Below are positions 33,745-42,599 of a stretch of 58,073 nucleotides of DNA, in pieces. Within the stretch, counting starts at the first letter, position 1. Every line of letters starts with the position of its first letter. The DNA comes from Bacillota bacterium. GTDB lineage: Bacteria; Bacillota; Dehalobacteriia; UBA4068; UBA4997. A program made the translations under genes and the position numbers. The notes beneath the pieces were generated by a model. The model was not told the origin of the DNA. It did no database searches and saw only the letters and a list, made by a program, of their open reading frames with translations. The stretch spans positions 1 to 58,073 of the forward strand of contig JAFQHN010000027.1 in NCBI GenBank assembly GCA_017397935.1, in the 5' to 3' direction.

Positions 33745-34722
33745 ATGACACAGGTAACTAATATTGGTACGGTTTGGAATTTGCCGAATTATGCGGGTGA
33801 GTTGTTCTCGGCGGACGCTTTGCAGACACCGCTGCTTTCGATGATTGGCGGACTTTCCGGTGGGCGTCAGACTACTAACTTTGAGTTTCCGACTGCGGTA
33901 CTGTTTGATTATCCGGCGGCTGAACAGCCGGAGATTTCGGAGGAGGCGTCTATTACCGCACCGGCGGCGGTGATGGCGGCCCGAACCCAGGAGAGTAATG
34001 TGGTGCAAATTCATCAGGAGGTAATCAATCTGAGCTATGTCAAGCAGAGCAACACCGGCCGTTTGGCGGGTTTGAACAGCTTGGACGCGCAGACTACGCT
34101 GGCGGATGAGAGGGCTTTTCAGGTGCAGCACAAGCTGGTGAAGATTGCCCGTGATGTGGAGCATAGCTTTATCAACGGCAAGTATCAGAAGGCGACCGGC
34201 AGCAGCGTGCCCAACAAAACCCGTGGTCTGTTGGAGCTGTGCAGCAGCGGTACTACCCTGGATGCCAAGGGTGCGGCGCTTTCTAAGACTATGTTGCAGG
34301 ATATTTTCCGTGAGATGGCCGGTGCGGGTGCGTATTTCAGCAACATGGTGATGTTTTTGCCGGCTTACCAGAAGCAGGCGCTTTCTGAGATCTATGCTTC
34401 TCAGTTTGTGGGCGGCGGTATTTTTGCCCCGGCCGAGCGTAATGTGGGCGGCCTGAATATCACCGAGATTGAAACTGATTTTTGCCGAGTGGGTGTGTGC
34501 TGGAACCGTTTTATGCCGTCTGACACCATTTTGATTGCCGATGTGGCCCATATTGCGCCGGTTTTCCAGGCGGTGCCCAATAAGGGTGTACTTTTTGAGG
34601 AGGAATTGGCCAAGACCGGTGCGGCTGATAAGATTCAGATTTACGGCCAGATTGGTTTGGCACACGGCCCTGCCTTCCTGCACGCTTCTATTACCGGTTT
34701 GGCGGACGGAACCAATGCATAA
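33745..34722 (+). CDS. Major capsid protein, SU10/HK97-type
   Basis: 325 aa. The sequence starts MTQVTNIGTVWNLPNYAGEL and contains RDVEHSFINGKYQ, KTRGLLELCSSG and DVAHIAPVFQAVPNKG, patterns of the SU10-like major capsid group with an HK97 fold. GGAGGAGG precedes the ATG. Its presence argues against a headless tailocin. Confidence 0.87.
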   Translation: MTQVTNIGTVWNLPNYAGELFSADALQTPLLSMIGGLSGGRQTTNFEFPTAVLFDYPAAEQPEISEEASITAPAAVMAARTQESNVVQIHQEVINLSYVKQSNTGRLAGLNSLDAQTTLADERAFQVQHKLVKIARDVEHSFINGKYQKATGSSVPNKTRGLLELCSSGTTLDAKGAALSKTMLQDIFREMAGAGAYFSNMVMFLPAYQKQALSEIYASQFVGGGIFAPAERNVGGLNITEIETDFCRVGVCWNRFMPSDTILIADVAHIAPVFQAVPNKGVLFEEELAKTGAADKIQIYGQIGLAHGPAFLHASITGLADGTNA

Positions 34723-34757
34723 GCCGCTGCCTTGGATGTTTGACGGGGGTGCGGTGA

Positions 34758-35168
34758 ATGAGTGAGATTTTGCAGGCCTTGCAGGAGCAGTTGATTAGTG
34801 AGTTGCAGGCGAGAGTGGCTCTTTTGGATATTGAAGTGGTGGCCGGTGAGGAATTTTGGCGGTATGCGCTGGTGCGGAGTGAGCAATTTTTGCTGAGTGC
34901 GGGTGGCTGTGATGAATTGCCGCAGTACGGTGGTGAATTGCCTTTGGACTGGCAGGAGGCTTTGCTGCAACAGGCCGAGGCGGAGATTTTGCGTTTGCTG
35001 GCGGCCAAAGCCGTCGGAGAATTGACCGCACAGGCTGTGACTATGGGTGATGTGGCGGTGAAGTATGCCGAGAGCAGTTTGCCGCCGCAGCGTCTGTTGC
35101 TGTATGCCGATGAATTGCAGCGACAGACGATAAGCTTTTTGGCGGGGATGCGAGGTGTTAAATGGTGA
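34758..35168 (+). CDS. Head-tail connector protein
   Basis: 136 aa, mostly helical, between capsid and the stopper gene, the usual place of the gp15/gp6-like adaptor that binds the portal. The helix-rich C-terminus (AEILRLLAAKAVGELTAQAV) fits this class, but similarity is weak and the call rests largely on position. It overlaps the next gene by 7 nt. Confidence 0.6.
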   Translation: MSEILQALQEQLISELQARVALLDIEVVAGEEFWRYALVRSEQFLLSAGGCDELPQYGGELPLDWQEALLQQAEAEILRLLAAKAVGELTAQAVTMGDVAVKYAESSLPPQRLLLYADELQRQTISFLAGMRGVKW

Positions 35169-35518
35169 GTTTGGATACCTTGATGGCGCTGTATGACGGG
35201 CGTTGTACCGTTTGGGAGCGTGAGAATGTGACCGGTGATTTTGGCTGCCTGAGTGAGTGCCGAATGATTGCGGTGGCCGGCGATTTGCCTTGTCATCTGA
35301 CGCTGAATGTGGCCGGTGCAGCCGAGACCGGTGACGGCCCGAGTGCGGTGGAGGCCGCAGGCAAGCTGTTTTTGGCGGCGGATTGTGTTATCAAGCCGGG
35401 CAGCCGCCTGGAGGTTATGCAGCGTGGGCACAGATATAGGCTGGAATGCAGCGGAGAGCCGAAGGTTTACGCGCTGCACCAGGAGATTGCGGTGGCCATG
35501 CTGGACGAATTGGCTTGA
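35162..35518 (+). CDS. Head closure/stopper protein, XkdH-like
   Basis: 118 aa. The segments CHLTLN, KLFLAADCVIKPGSRLEV and SGEPKVYALHQEIAV match XkdH-type proteins of PBSX-like phages, which close the portal channel after packaging. Its start lies inside the connector gene. Confidence 0.75.
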   Translation: MVSLDTLMALYDGRCTVWERENVTGDFGCLSECRMIAVAGDLPCHLTLNVAGAAETGDGPSAVEAAGKLFLAADCVIKPGSRLEVMQRGHRYRLECSGEPKVYALHQEIAVAMLDELA

Positions 35519-35547
35519 TGAATTGGCGTAAAAAGGGCGTGTGATAG

Positions 35548-35997
35548 ATGAAGGATTTTTTGCGGGCGTTGGCGGAGAAGCTGGCCGTGCTTTTTGACGA
35601 GGATTGCCGCCTGTATTATGGCAGAGTGTTGCAGGGTGCGAAACGGCCCTGTTTTTTTGTGCAGCCGCCGCGAGTGTGCCGCCAGACGCTGCCCGGTGGC
35701 CGGGTGAAGCGTGAATACGGTGTTACGCTGCGGTTTTATGACGGACAGGCTGACGAGCGAAATAACGGCTATGAGCAGCAGCAGGTGGGCGAGCGTCTTT
35801 TGCTGGGATTGCAGATGCTGCAAGGAGAAAAGCGCAGCTACCGCGGGCGAGAATTGAGTTATGAGCCGGGGGCGGAGTTTTTGCAGGTGCAGGGCGAGTA
35901 TGAGTTTTATACTACGCCGGAGTTGGAGTGCGACGAGGAGCAGATGCCGGCCGGTGAATTGATGGAGATTTTTGGATTTTCGGCAACAGCAAGATAA
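35548..35997 (+). CDS. Tail terminator protein (DUF6838-like)
   Basis: 149 aa. The pattern RLYYGRVLQGAKRPCFFVQP and YRGRELSYEPGAEFLQVQGE resembles the tail terminator group between connector and sheath genes in PBSX-type clusters. This protein caps the tail tube before head joining. The HK97-gp10-like gene usually found beside it is missing here. Confidence 0.7.
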   Translation: MKDFLRALAEKLAVLFDEDCRLYYGRVLQGAKRPCFFVQPPRVCRQTLPGGRVKREYGVTLRFYDGQADERNNGYEQQQVGERLLLGLQMLQGEKRSYRGRELSYEPGAEFLQVQGEYEFYTTPELECDEEQMPAGELMEIFGFSATAR

Positions 35998-36131
35998 GCG
36001 GTGTTGATGAGGAAAGCCGAGCGGGTTTGTGATTGGCACGGTTTTGATGAGGGTGGGTTGGCGGGTTTATATATTTGTGATTGTGATTAAGAGAAAATTT
36101 GGAGTGAAAAATTTTGGGAGAGGTGATGTAA

Positions 36132-37430
36132 ATGTCTTTTGGTGGCGGAAGTTTTGTAACGCAGAATAAGGTTTTGCCGGGTATTTATGTGAATGTGGCG
36201 GCCGAGAACAAGGTGACATCTACGCTTTCTGACCGTGGTGTGGCGGCGATGGGCGTGGAGCTGGACTGGGGGCCGGACAATGAGCTGATATATCTGACCG
36301 AGAGTGAATTTAGGAAGAACTGCCGTAAATTGTTTGCCTGCGATTATACTGCGGATAAGATGAAGGGTCTGCGTGATTTGTTTAGACACGCGGATGCCTG
36401 TTATCTGTACCGCTTAAATTCGGGTGCTAAGGCGTCTAACAGCCTGTGTGAGGCGAGGTACAGCGGTGCTTTGGGCAATAAACTGCTGGTGGTGGTGAGT
36501 ACGAGCGATGCCGGTTATTGGGTGCAGACTTATTTGAACCAGAAAGAGGTGGACGCCCAGTTGGTGGCTGATTCGAGCGAGTTGCAGGACAATGATTATG
36601 TGTGCTGGAAGAAGAGCGCAGCCTTGACAATGACCAGCGGATTGGCGTTGACCGGCGGCAGCAGCAAGGCGGTGGTTGCACTGGAAGATTACTATAACAT
36701 GCTGCTTGCGCTGGAAAGTGTGCGTTTTAATATACTGGGGTGTGTCAGCACGGACTCAACGATTCAGCAGCTTTTTGTGCTGTTTACGCAGGGTCAGCGT
36801 ACGGAAAGCGGTGCTAAGTTTCAGACGGTTTTGTATGACTGTGATGCCGATTATGAGGGTGTTATCTCGGTTACCAACCCTGTGCATGATGAGATGTTCC
36901 CCGAAAGTTCTTTGGTATATTGGGTGACAGGTGCCGAGGCCGGATGTGCGGTGAACAGTTCTTTGACCAATGTGCTGTATGACGGTGAATTTGAGATTGA
37001 GCCGGTGATGGGTGATATGGAGCTGCGTGAGGCTTTGGCGGAAGGTAAGCTGGTGCTGCATAAGATGGGTAATCAGCTGCGTGTGCTGGAAGATGTGAAT
37101 ACGCTGGTGAACTGTGCCGAGGGGCAGACCGAGGATATGAAATATAACCAGACCATGCGTGTGCTGGACCAGATCGTGCTGGATTTGTCGGCGCTGTTTT
37201 ATGATAAGTATTTGGGTGTGGTGCTGAATGATAACGCCGGCCGTATGAGTCTGTGGAATGACATTGTTTCTTATTATCGTAAGCTGGAAGGACTTAGGGC
37301 GATTGAAGGCTTTGATGCTGCGGATATTACGGTAAGCCAGGGCGATAGCAAGAAGGCTGTGGTAGTAGGCTCTTATCTGACGGTTATCAATTCGATGTCT
37401 CAGTTATATTTGACGGTGACTTTTGAATAA
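36132..37430 (+). CDS. Contractile tail sheath protein, XkdK-like
   Basis: 432 aa. The start MSFGGGSFVTQNKVLPGIYV, the segment YRLNSGAKASNSLCEARYSG and the C-terminal MSQLYLTVTF are typical of Firmicutes phage tail sheaths. Its presence defines the tail as contractile (myovirus type). GAGAGGTGATG precedes the ATG. Confidence 0.93.
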   Translation: MSFGGGSFVTQNKVLPGIYVNVAAENKVTSTLSDRGVAAMGVELDWGPDNELIYLTESEFRKNCRKLFACDYTADKMKGLRDLFRHADACYLYRLNSGAKASNSLCEARYSGALGNKLLVVVSTSDAGYWVQTYLNQKEVDAQLVADSSELQDNDYVCWKKSAALTMTSGLALTGGSSKAVVALEDYYNMLLALESVRFNILGCVSTDSTIQQLFVLFTQGQRTESGAKFQTVLYDCDADYEGVISVTNPVHDEMFPESSLVYWVTGAEAGCAVNSSLTNVLYDGEFEIEPVMGDMELREALAEGKLVLHKMGNQLRVLEDVNTLVNCAEGQTEDMKYNQTMRVLDQIVLDLSALFYDKYLGVVLNDNAGRMSLWNDIVSYYRKLEGLRAIEGFDAADITVSQGDSKKAVVVGSYLTVINSMSQLYLTVTFE

Positions 37431-37445
37431 GGAGGGTGATGTAAG

Positions 37446-37937
37446 GTGACAACAATTTCCAATAGCAGTATCAATAATACCATGAACGCCTGGGATGCTA
37501 TCAGCTCGGCCATGGCGGAATGTTATGTGACGGTGGAAGGCAAGCGTTATAAGTTTATGCAGGCCATCAATTTGGAGGCCAAGGTGGAGAAAACCAAGAT
37601 GCAGGTTCCGGTGCTGGGGCGTATGGGCCGCGGCAACAAGGGGGTTGGTTGGGCCGGAAGCGGCAAGGCGACCTTCCATTACAATACCTCTTTGTTCCGC
37701 GAGCTGTTGTATCGCTTTAAGGAGAAGGGCGAGGACTTGTATTTTGATATTCAGGTAAGCAACGATGACCCGGTATCTACGGTGGGCCGCCAGACAGTAA
37801 TTTTGAAGGACTGCAATTTGGACGGCGGCGTTTTGGCCAAGTTCAGCGCGGAGGACGAATATTTGGAGGAAGATATCCGCTTTACCTTTGAGGATTTTGA
37901 AATCCCCGAAAAATTTAATCTGCTGAGTGGTATGTAA
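37446..37937 (+). CDS. Tail tube protein, XkdM-like
   Basis: 163 aa, GTG start after AAGGAGGGTGATG. The pattern MNAWDAISSAMAECYVTVEG, KTKMQVPVLGRMGRGNKGVG and CNLDGGVLAKFSAEDEYLEE is the XkdM family of inner tail tube proteins. It is followed by XkdS with a 2-nt gap; chaperone, tape measure, XkdP, XkdQ and XkdR are missing from this place. Confidence 0.93.
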   Translation: MTTISNSSINNTMNAWDAISSAMAECYVTVEGKRYKFMQAINLEAKVEKTKMQVPVLGRMGRGNKGVGWAGSGKATFHYNTSLFRELLYRFKEKGEDLYFDIQVSNDDPVSTVGRQTVILKDCNLDGGVLAKFSAEDEYLEEDIRFTFEDFEIPEKFNLLSGM

Positions 37938-37939
37938 AG

Positions 37940-38317
37940 ATGAGGGAGAATTTGGCAGAATATAAAACCGAAACTTATGCTTTGCGGGAAAATGGCGGCA
38001 ATACGGTGCTGAATGGCCGCGTTGACGGCTTGGAGGCGCTGCGGCAGGCGGTAAATCTGCTGCTGCAAATTGAACAGGCGGAATATGCAATATTTTCATC
38101 GGGGTATGGGGTGGCGCTGGCGGATTTGCCGGGGCAGCCGATGAGTTATGTTATACCTGAGGTGGAGAGACGCCTGCGGGAAGCTTTGCTGCGGGATGAA
38201 CGGATTTTGGCGGTGGAGAATTTCAGCTTCGCCGCCAATGGCCGCAGGCTGAGTGTTGGTTTTGTGATAAAAAGTATTTATGGCGAGTTGAGCCAGACAG
38301 CGGAGGTGACTGTTTGA
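37940..38317 (+). CDS. Baseplate wedge protein, XkdS/DUF2634-like
   Basis: 125 aa. RVDGLEALRQAVNLLLQIEQ, EYAIFSSGYG and EVERRLREALLRDERILAVE fit DUF2634 (gp25/lysozyme-like wedge). It is the second member of the baseplate group XkdS-T-U that is kept in normal order. Confidence 0.88.
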   Translation: MRENLAEYKTETYALRENGGNTVLNGRVDGLEALRQAVNLLLQIEQAEYAIFSSGYGVALADLPGQPMSYVIPEVERRLREALLRDERILAVENFSFAANGRRLSVGFVIKSIYGELSQTAEVTV

Positions 38318-39387
38318 TGTTTGAGCAGATGACCTATGAGAAAATTATGGCGGATATGCTGGCTGAGGTGAACAGCGAGGTGGATAAGCGTGAAGGTTCG
38401 ATTATCTGGGACGCGCTGGCACCGGCTGCCCTGGAACTGAGCAGGCTGTATGCGGCGCTGGATGAGGTGTTGAACGAGGGCTTTGCCGATACCGCCGGCC
38501 GGGAATATTTGATTTTGCGGGCCAATGAGCGGGGTTTGGTACCATTCCCGGCGACTTATGCGCTGGGTTTGGCTGAGGTTGACGGCGTGGCGGACACCGG
38601 GGCGCGTTTTGGCATTGGAGAGTTTTGCTGGGTGGTGGAGAAGATGCAGAGCGAGGGCAGATATCTGCTGCGCTGTGAGACGGCAGGCAGCGCCCCCAAC
38701 AGCACGCTGGGGCGGTTGATTCCGCTGGAATATATGCCGGCGGTAAACAAAGCCGAGCTGGTGGATGTTATCGAGCCGGGAGAGGATGAGGAAACCACCG
38801 AAAGTCTGCGGGCCAGATATTTGAACGGGCTGAGTGAGCAGAGCTTTGGCGGCAACGCAGCGGATTATATTACCAAGGCGCAGGCGATACCCGGTGTGGC
38901 AGCGGCCAAGGTGTATGCGGCCTGGCAGGGTGGCGGCACGGTGAAGCTGACGGTGCAGAATGAGAAATTCGGCGTGCCTGATGAGGCATTGATTGAGCGC
39001 GTACAGAATTTGTTTGACCCGCCGGAGGATGCCGGACTGGGCCTGGGTTTGGCGCCGATTGGTCATGTGGTGACGGTGATGGGTGTAACTGCCTGTGCGG
39101 TAAATTTGGCGGCTGATGTGGCGGTGGCCGAGGGCTTGGATTGGGAGAGTCTGCGGCCGGCGGTGTTGGCTGCGGTGGATGAATATTTGACGGAGCTGGC
39201 CAGAGGCTGGGCGGACAACAAGCAGGTTATCGTGCGGGGCAGCCAGTTGGAGGCACGGATTTTGGCGGTGGAAGGTATTGTGGACTTGCAGAATTTGCGC
39301 TTAAACGGTGCGGCAGGAAATCTGCGGCTGGGTGAGGACGAAATACCCGTGCGAGGAAGCTTTGAGCGAGGTGAGCTGAATGTTTGA
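38317..39387 (+). CDS. Baseplate J-like protein, XkdT
   Basis: 356 aa. The ATG at 38317 follows GGAGGTG at the correct distance; a TTG at 38314 overlaps the previous stop. The N-terminal MLAEVNSEVDKREGSIIWDA and central PGEDEETTESLRARYLNGLS plus KAQAIPGVAAAKVY are hallmarks of baseplate J proteins that connect wedge and hub. Confidence 0.93.
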   Translation: MFEQMTYEKIMADMLAEVNSEVDKREGSIIWDALAPAALELSRLYAALDEVLNEGFADTAGREYLILRANERGLVPFPATYALGLAEVDGVADTGARFGIGEFCWVVEKMQSEGRYLLRCETAGSAPNSTLGRLIPLEYMPAVNKAELVDVIEPGEDEETTESLRARYLNGLSEQSFGGNAADYITKAQAIPGVAAAKVYAAWQGGGTVKLTVQNEKFGVPDEALIERVQNLFDPPEDAGLGLGLAPIGHVVTVMGVTACAVNLAADVAVAEGLDWESLRPAVLAAVDEYLTELARGWADNKQVIVRGSQLEARILAVEGIVDLQNLRLNGAAGNLRLGEDEIPVRGSFERGELNV

Positions 39388-39934
39388 GCAGAGGCAAACC
39401 GAGCTTTTGGCGGCGCTGCCTCCGGTTTTGCAGCAGATTAAGGAGTTGTCTGCAATTTGTGACCTGGAACAGCCGCATTTTGCCGAGGCGTGGGTAAAAA
39501 CGCAGCAGGTGCTTGATGAGCAGTATCCGCATATCTGTGGGGAATATGGCTTGCAGCGTTGGGAGAAAATGCTGGGCATAGTGCCGTCAGCGGAGGCTGA
39601 TTTGGACGACCGACGCCGGGCGGTGCTGCTGATGTTGAATGAACAGCTGCCGTTTACGCTGGCGCGTCTGCGGGAATTGCTGGCGAGGGTGGCCCCGGAA
39701 GGCGGATATGAGGTGGAGCTGCTGCCGGAGGAATATCTGCTGCGGCTGCGCTTAGACCTGGCGGCCAAAGATTATCTGCGGGTGCTGCGGCAGGTGTTGG
39801 AGAGGACCTTGCCTGCCAATATGCTGTTGGAATTGGTGCTGCTGTTTAACAGTTATGGTGCGCTGGCGGCATATACCCACGGACAACTGGCGGCCCGACA
39901 GCACAAAAGTATCAGAGAAGAGGTGATGGAATAA
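39380..39934 (+). CDS. Baseplate protein, XkdU/DUF2313-like
   Basis: 184 aa, overlapping the end of the baseplate J gene by 8 nt. HICGEYGLQRWEKMLGIVPS, LDDRRRAVLLMLNEQLPFTL and the hydrophobic end match the YmfQ/XkdU family that anchors tail fibres to the baseplate. Confidence 0.88.
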   Translation: MFEQRQTELLAALPPVLQQIKELSAICDLEQPHFAEAWVKTQQVLDEQYPHICGEYGLQRWEKMLGIVPSAEADLDDRRRAVLLMLNEQLPFTLARLRELLARVAPEGGYEVELLPEEYLLRLRLDLAAKDYLRVLRQVLERTLPANMLLELVLLFNSYGALAAYTHGQLAARQHKSIREEVME

Positions 39935-41073
39935 TGGATTATACGAAGAATTACAAATTACGCAAGCCTGCGGCCGAGGATTTTTATGATGTTGAGGATT
40001 TTAACCGGAATTCGGATGCGATTGATGACAAGATGCTGGTGGCTGACCAAGCCTTGGCGCTGGCGAATGAATTGCTGGCCAGAGTTGGCGCCCTGGAAAA
40101 TCTGAGTAATCTGCTGCAAAGTAAGAGCAAAATTATGCTGACGGTTTATGCGCCCGAGGGTGCTGAGATTTCGGCGATTAACACCGAAAATCAGCAGGTA
40201 ACGGGACCGATTACGGTGGGTACTGATATGGAGACTGCGGTGGAATTGGATAGCGTGGCGGATTGGCAGATTGTTTGCACCTACGGCGGTGAGGAATATG
40301 TCCGCGATTTGCAGGTGGAATCGGTGGGGCATACGGTGCTGGCTATGCCGGTGTCGCTTGCGGATGCACCGTGGGCCTATATCGACAAGGTTTCGGTGGC
40401 GGGCCTGGCTGAGACCTGTTGGTGGTTGGGGGATTCCAAGAAGATTACAGTGGACGGTGCGGAGTATGAAGTGGTAATTTTAGGATTTAATCACGATGAT
40501 TTGGCTGATCCGATGGCATACGGGCACATGAAGGCGGGTATCAGCTTTGGTATGACATCTACGCTGGCCGAAACTTATCAGCTGCACCCCACCTATACCG
40601 AGAGTGAGCCCACCACATGGTTGACGCAGAAATTCAGATTGCAAACATTGCCTGCGCTGCTGACAACAATGCCGGCGGATTTACAGGCAGCGATTAAATC
40701 TGTTCGTAAGTGGGTAGCCTGCCCGGAGGAGGGTGTGAACGGGTATGATGCCGGTGTGGCGATTGCCGGCACGCTTCATAGTGTAGATAAGCTTTTCCTG
40801 TTCTCTGATTTGGAATTGTTTGGTGTTGCTCATGTATCCAACCCGTATTATGCGCACAGCCATTTGTATGAATATTACCGCTACCTCAGCATGGAAGCCA
40901 TTATCAAGGACAAAGATTATTGGCTGCGTGACCACCAACCAAACAGTAGATACGGCTTTATTTGCGGCACCCGTGTGGTTTGTACCGCAGACGATGAAGA
41001 CCATGATCCCGGTGAGGTATTGTCTACTCCACGTGATGATTATTACGGTGTGTGCTTTGGCTTTTGCGTTTAA
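39934..41073 (+). CDS. Tail fibre/receptor-binding protein
   Basis: 379 aa, start overlapping the XkdU stop by one base. The N-terminal part (MDYTKNYKLRKPAAEDFYDV, NRNSDAIDDKM) is the usual baseplate-attachment segment of clostridial phage fibres. The C-terminal 200 residues (KKITVDGAEYEVVILGF, DKDYWLRDHQPN, GVCFGFCV) resemble the DUF6273 type, likely a carbohydrate- or protein-binding head. Only a single fibre gene and no fibre chaperone are seen. Confidence 0.78.
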   Translation: MDYTKNYKLRKPAAEDFYDVEDFNRNSDAIDDKMLVADQALALANELLARVGALENLSNLLQSKSKIMLTVYAPEGAEISAINTENQQVTGPITVGTDMETAVELDSVADWQIVCTYGGEEYVRDLQVESVGHTVLAMPVSLADAPWAYIDKVSVAGLAETCWWLGDSKKITVDGAEYEVVILGFNHDDLADPMAYGHMKAGISFGMTSTLAETYQLHPTYTESEPTTWLTQKFRLQTLPALLTTMPADLQAAIKSVRKWVACPEEGVNGYDAGVAIAGTLHSVDKLFLFSDLELFGVAHVSNPYYAHSHLYEYYRYLSMEAIIKDKDYWLRDHQPNSRYGFICGTRVVCTADDEDHDPGEVLSTPRDDYYGVCFGFCV

Positions 41074-41087
41074 CAGGGGGGATGGCC

Positions 41088-41381
41088 GTGGAAATTGATT
41101 TTATTCTGCGCTTGCAGGAGACCGCCGACCGTTCTATTCGCAACGAGGGGCGGATCAAAAAATTGGAAGAGGCCAGCGAAACCCTGCAAAAGTTAGCTAC
41201 ATCGGTGGCGTTGATGGCCCAGCAAATGCAGGTGCTGAACGACAGCGTGGGCACTTTGAGTGATAAAGTCGGTAAGATTGAGGAGAAGCCTGCCAAACGC
41301 TGGGATGGCCTGGTGGACAAGGTTATCTGCCTGCTGGTGGGCGCGGTGATGGCATATTTGCTGGGAAGAATTGGGTTATAA
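41088..41381 (+). CDS. Coiled-coil membrane protein, XhlA-like
   Basis: 97 aa from GTG 41088, well spaced from AGGGGGG; ATG 41082 is too close. Residues 15-65 form a coiled coil, then EKPAKRWDGLVDKVI and a C-terminal membrane helix ending LLGRIGL. Proteins of this shape lie in lysis cassettes of many clostridial phages, as hemolysin XhlA does in PBSX. Confidence 0.75.
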   Translation: MEIDFILRLQETADRSIRNEGRIKKLEEASETLQKLATSVALMAQQMQVLNDSVGTLSDKVGKIEEKPAKRWDGLVDKVICLLVGAVMAYLLGRIGL

Positions 41382-41407
41382 GATGTGATAAAAGGAGAGA
41401 TTGGTTT

Positions 41408-41680
41408 ATGACAAATTTTTATAAAGATGTGAAAACTTATGGTGTGCAGACCTATGGTTATGCGGTAGGCGAGGTTAAAGCCGCACTGACCGAGGATATG
41501 CAGAGCAGATTTGATAAGGCCGCAGCTAACTTGGCGGATGTTAACAACCGTGCGCTGGTGCAGGCCTGCTATAATGTGTATATGCAGATGAAATCGGTGG
41601 CCTCCGGTGACCGCGAAATGCTGCTGGATGATGAAACCGTCAACATCACCAAGGTGCTGATTTTGCAGAAGCGTGCGTAA
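41408..41680 (+). CDS. Unknown 90-aa protein of the lysis region
   Basis: 90 aa, soluble, mostly helical, no recognised domain. GGAGAG precedes the ATG at 41408. It lies between the XhlA-like and holin-like genes, so a role in particle release or tail completion is possible but unsupported by sequence. Confidence 0.65.
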   Translation: MTNFYKDVKTYGVQTYGYAVGEVKAALTEDMQSRFDKAAANLADVNNRALVQACYNVYMQMKSVASGDREMLLDDETVNITKVLILQKRA

Positions 41681-41692
41681 CGGGGTGGGCTT

Positions 41693-41920
41693 ATGAAGCT
41701 GACGGAAAGGCTGGCCAGGCTGATTGATGTAAAATCGCTGGTGACCATAAGCCTGGTGGCGGTGCTGTGCGTTATGACTCTTGGCGGCAGGCCGACGGGC
41801 GAAATTTTTAACAGCGCCGTGATGTTGGTGCTGGGATTTTTCTTTGGAAAAAACGCTAAGCAGGAAGATACTTTGGTTTCAAACAATTTGCCGATGAAGC
41901 AGGACGAAGATATGGTATAA
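41693..41920 (+). CDS. Small membrane protein, holin candidate
   Basis: 75 aa. Two hydrophobic stretches (about residues 15-32 and 40-52, LVTISLVAVLCVMTL and VMLVLGFFFG) are followed by a charged tail. Size, topology and position immediately before the endolysin suggest a holin. No family motif is recognised. Confidence 0.6.
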   Translation: MKLTERLARLIDVKSLVTISLVAVLCVMTLGGRPTGEIFNSAVMLVLGFFFGKNAKQEDTLVSNNLPMKQDEDMV

Positions 41921-41925
41921 AAATG

Positions 41926-41966
41926 GCGGCGGTGTGGCGTGTAAGGCGCTGATCCGCCGCTTATTT
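41926..41966 (+). promoter_or_regulatory. GC-rich hairpin before endolysin
   Basis: GCGGCGG (41926-41932) pairs with CCGCCGC (41954-41960), followed by TTATTTT. It is a weak terminator or attenuator candidate between the holin-like and endolysin genes, 50 nt before the endolysin start. Confidence 0.45.
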
Positions 41967-42011
41967 TGTATAAATGGGAAGAAATTTGGGGAGAAATTGG
42001 GGGGATAAATT

Positions 42012-42599
42012 TTGCGTTATCCTTTTGATAGGTTTAGATTGGGCACCAAATACGGCGCCAAGGGCCACTTGTGGAAGAGCGGCTGGCACAGCGGGCAGGA
42101 CTTTCTCTCTGCCGGTTATGGCGGCGACGGTTTGGTGTATCCGCTGTACGCCGGTGTGGTGTATAAGGTGAGTCATGGCGGCAGTTACGGCAACTGTGTG
42201 TGGGTGCGCCACGCTGACGGGTATATAACGCTGTACGCGCACTTAAAGCTGATTTATGTGCGGAAAAATATGGCGGTGGAGGAAAATACCGTGCTGGGTG
42301 TGGAGGGTGCAACCGGCCATGTGACCGGCCGCCACCTGCATATTGAGGTGCATAAGGGGGAGTATAAGTACCCGGCGATGATTGACCCGCTGCAATTTAT
42401 CAGCGATAAGCTGGAAAGCGAGGTGAATGATGAGGTGGAGAAAACTTTGCAGATTTGCTTAAACGGCGTCAGCAAAAAAGTTAAGGCCATTGAGAAGGGC
42501 GGCTATAATTATGTGCGCTTGCAGGATTTGCGTGATGAGAAACTGGCGGTCGGTTATGATGCCGAGGCCCGACAGCCGGTAATTTATGTGCGCGAATAA
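42012..42599 (+). CDS. M23-family peptidoglycan endopeptidase (endolysin)
   Basis: 195 aa, TTG start after GGGGGGA. The M23 zinc ligands are visible: HSGQD (about 26-30) and HLH in GRHLHIEVHKG (about 100). The C-terminal domain (about 140-195, ICLNGVSKKVKAIEKGGYNY) resembles the small binding domain found at the end of clostridial phage lysins. There is no signal peptide, which fits holin-dependent release. It is the last gene of the element. Confidence 0.85.
   Translation: MRYPFDRFRLGTKYGAKGHLWKSGWHSGQDFLSAGYGGDGLVYPLYAGVVYKVSHGGSYGNCVWVRHADGYITLYAHLKLIYVRKNMAVEENTVLGVEGATGHVTGRHLHIEVHKGEYKYPAMIDPLQFISDKLESEVNDEVEKTLQICLNGVSKKVKAIEKGGYNYVRLQDLRDEKLAVGYDAEARQPVIYVRE

Noticed and set aside
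32578..34683. 701-codon minus-strand frame across scaffold, repeat array and capsid genes
   Set aside because: Its two ends are antisense shadows of the scaffold and capsid genes, and its middle is the stop-free repeat array.
39934..41073. Diversity-generating retroelement acting on the tail fibre
   Set aside because: No reverse transcriptase, Avd gene or template repeat is visible anywhere in the window.
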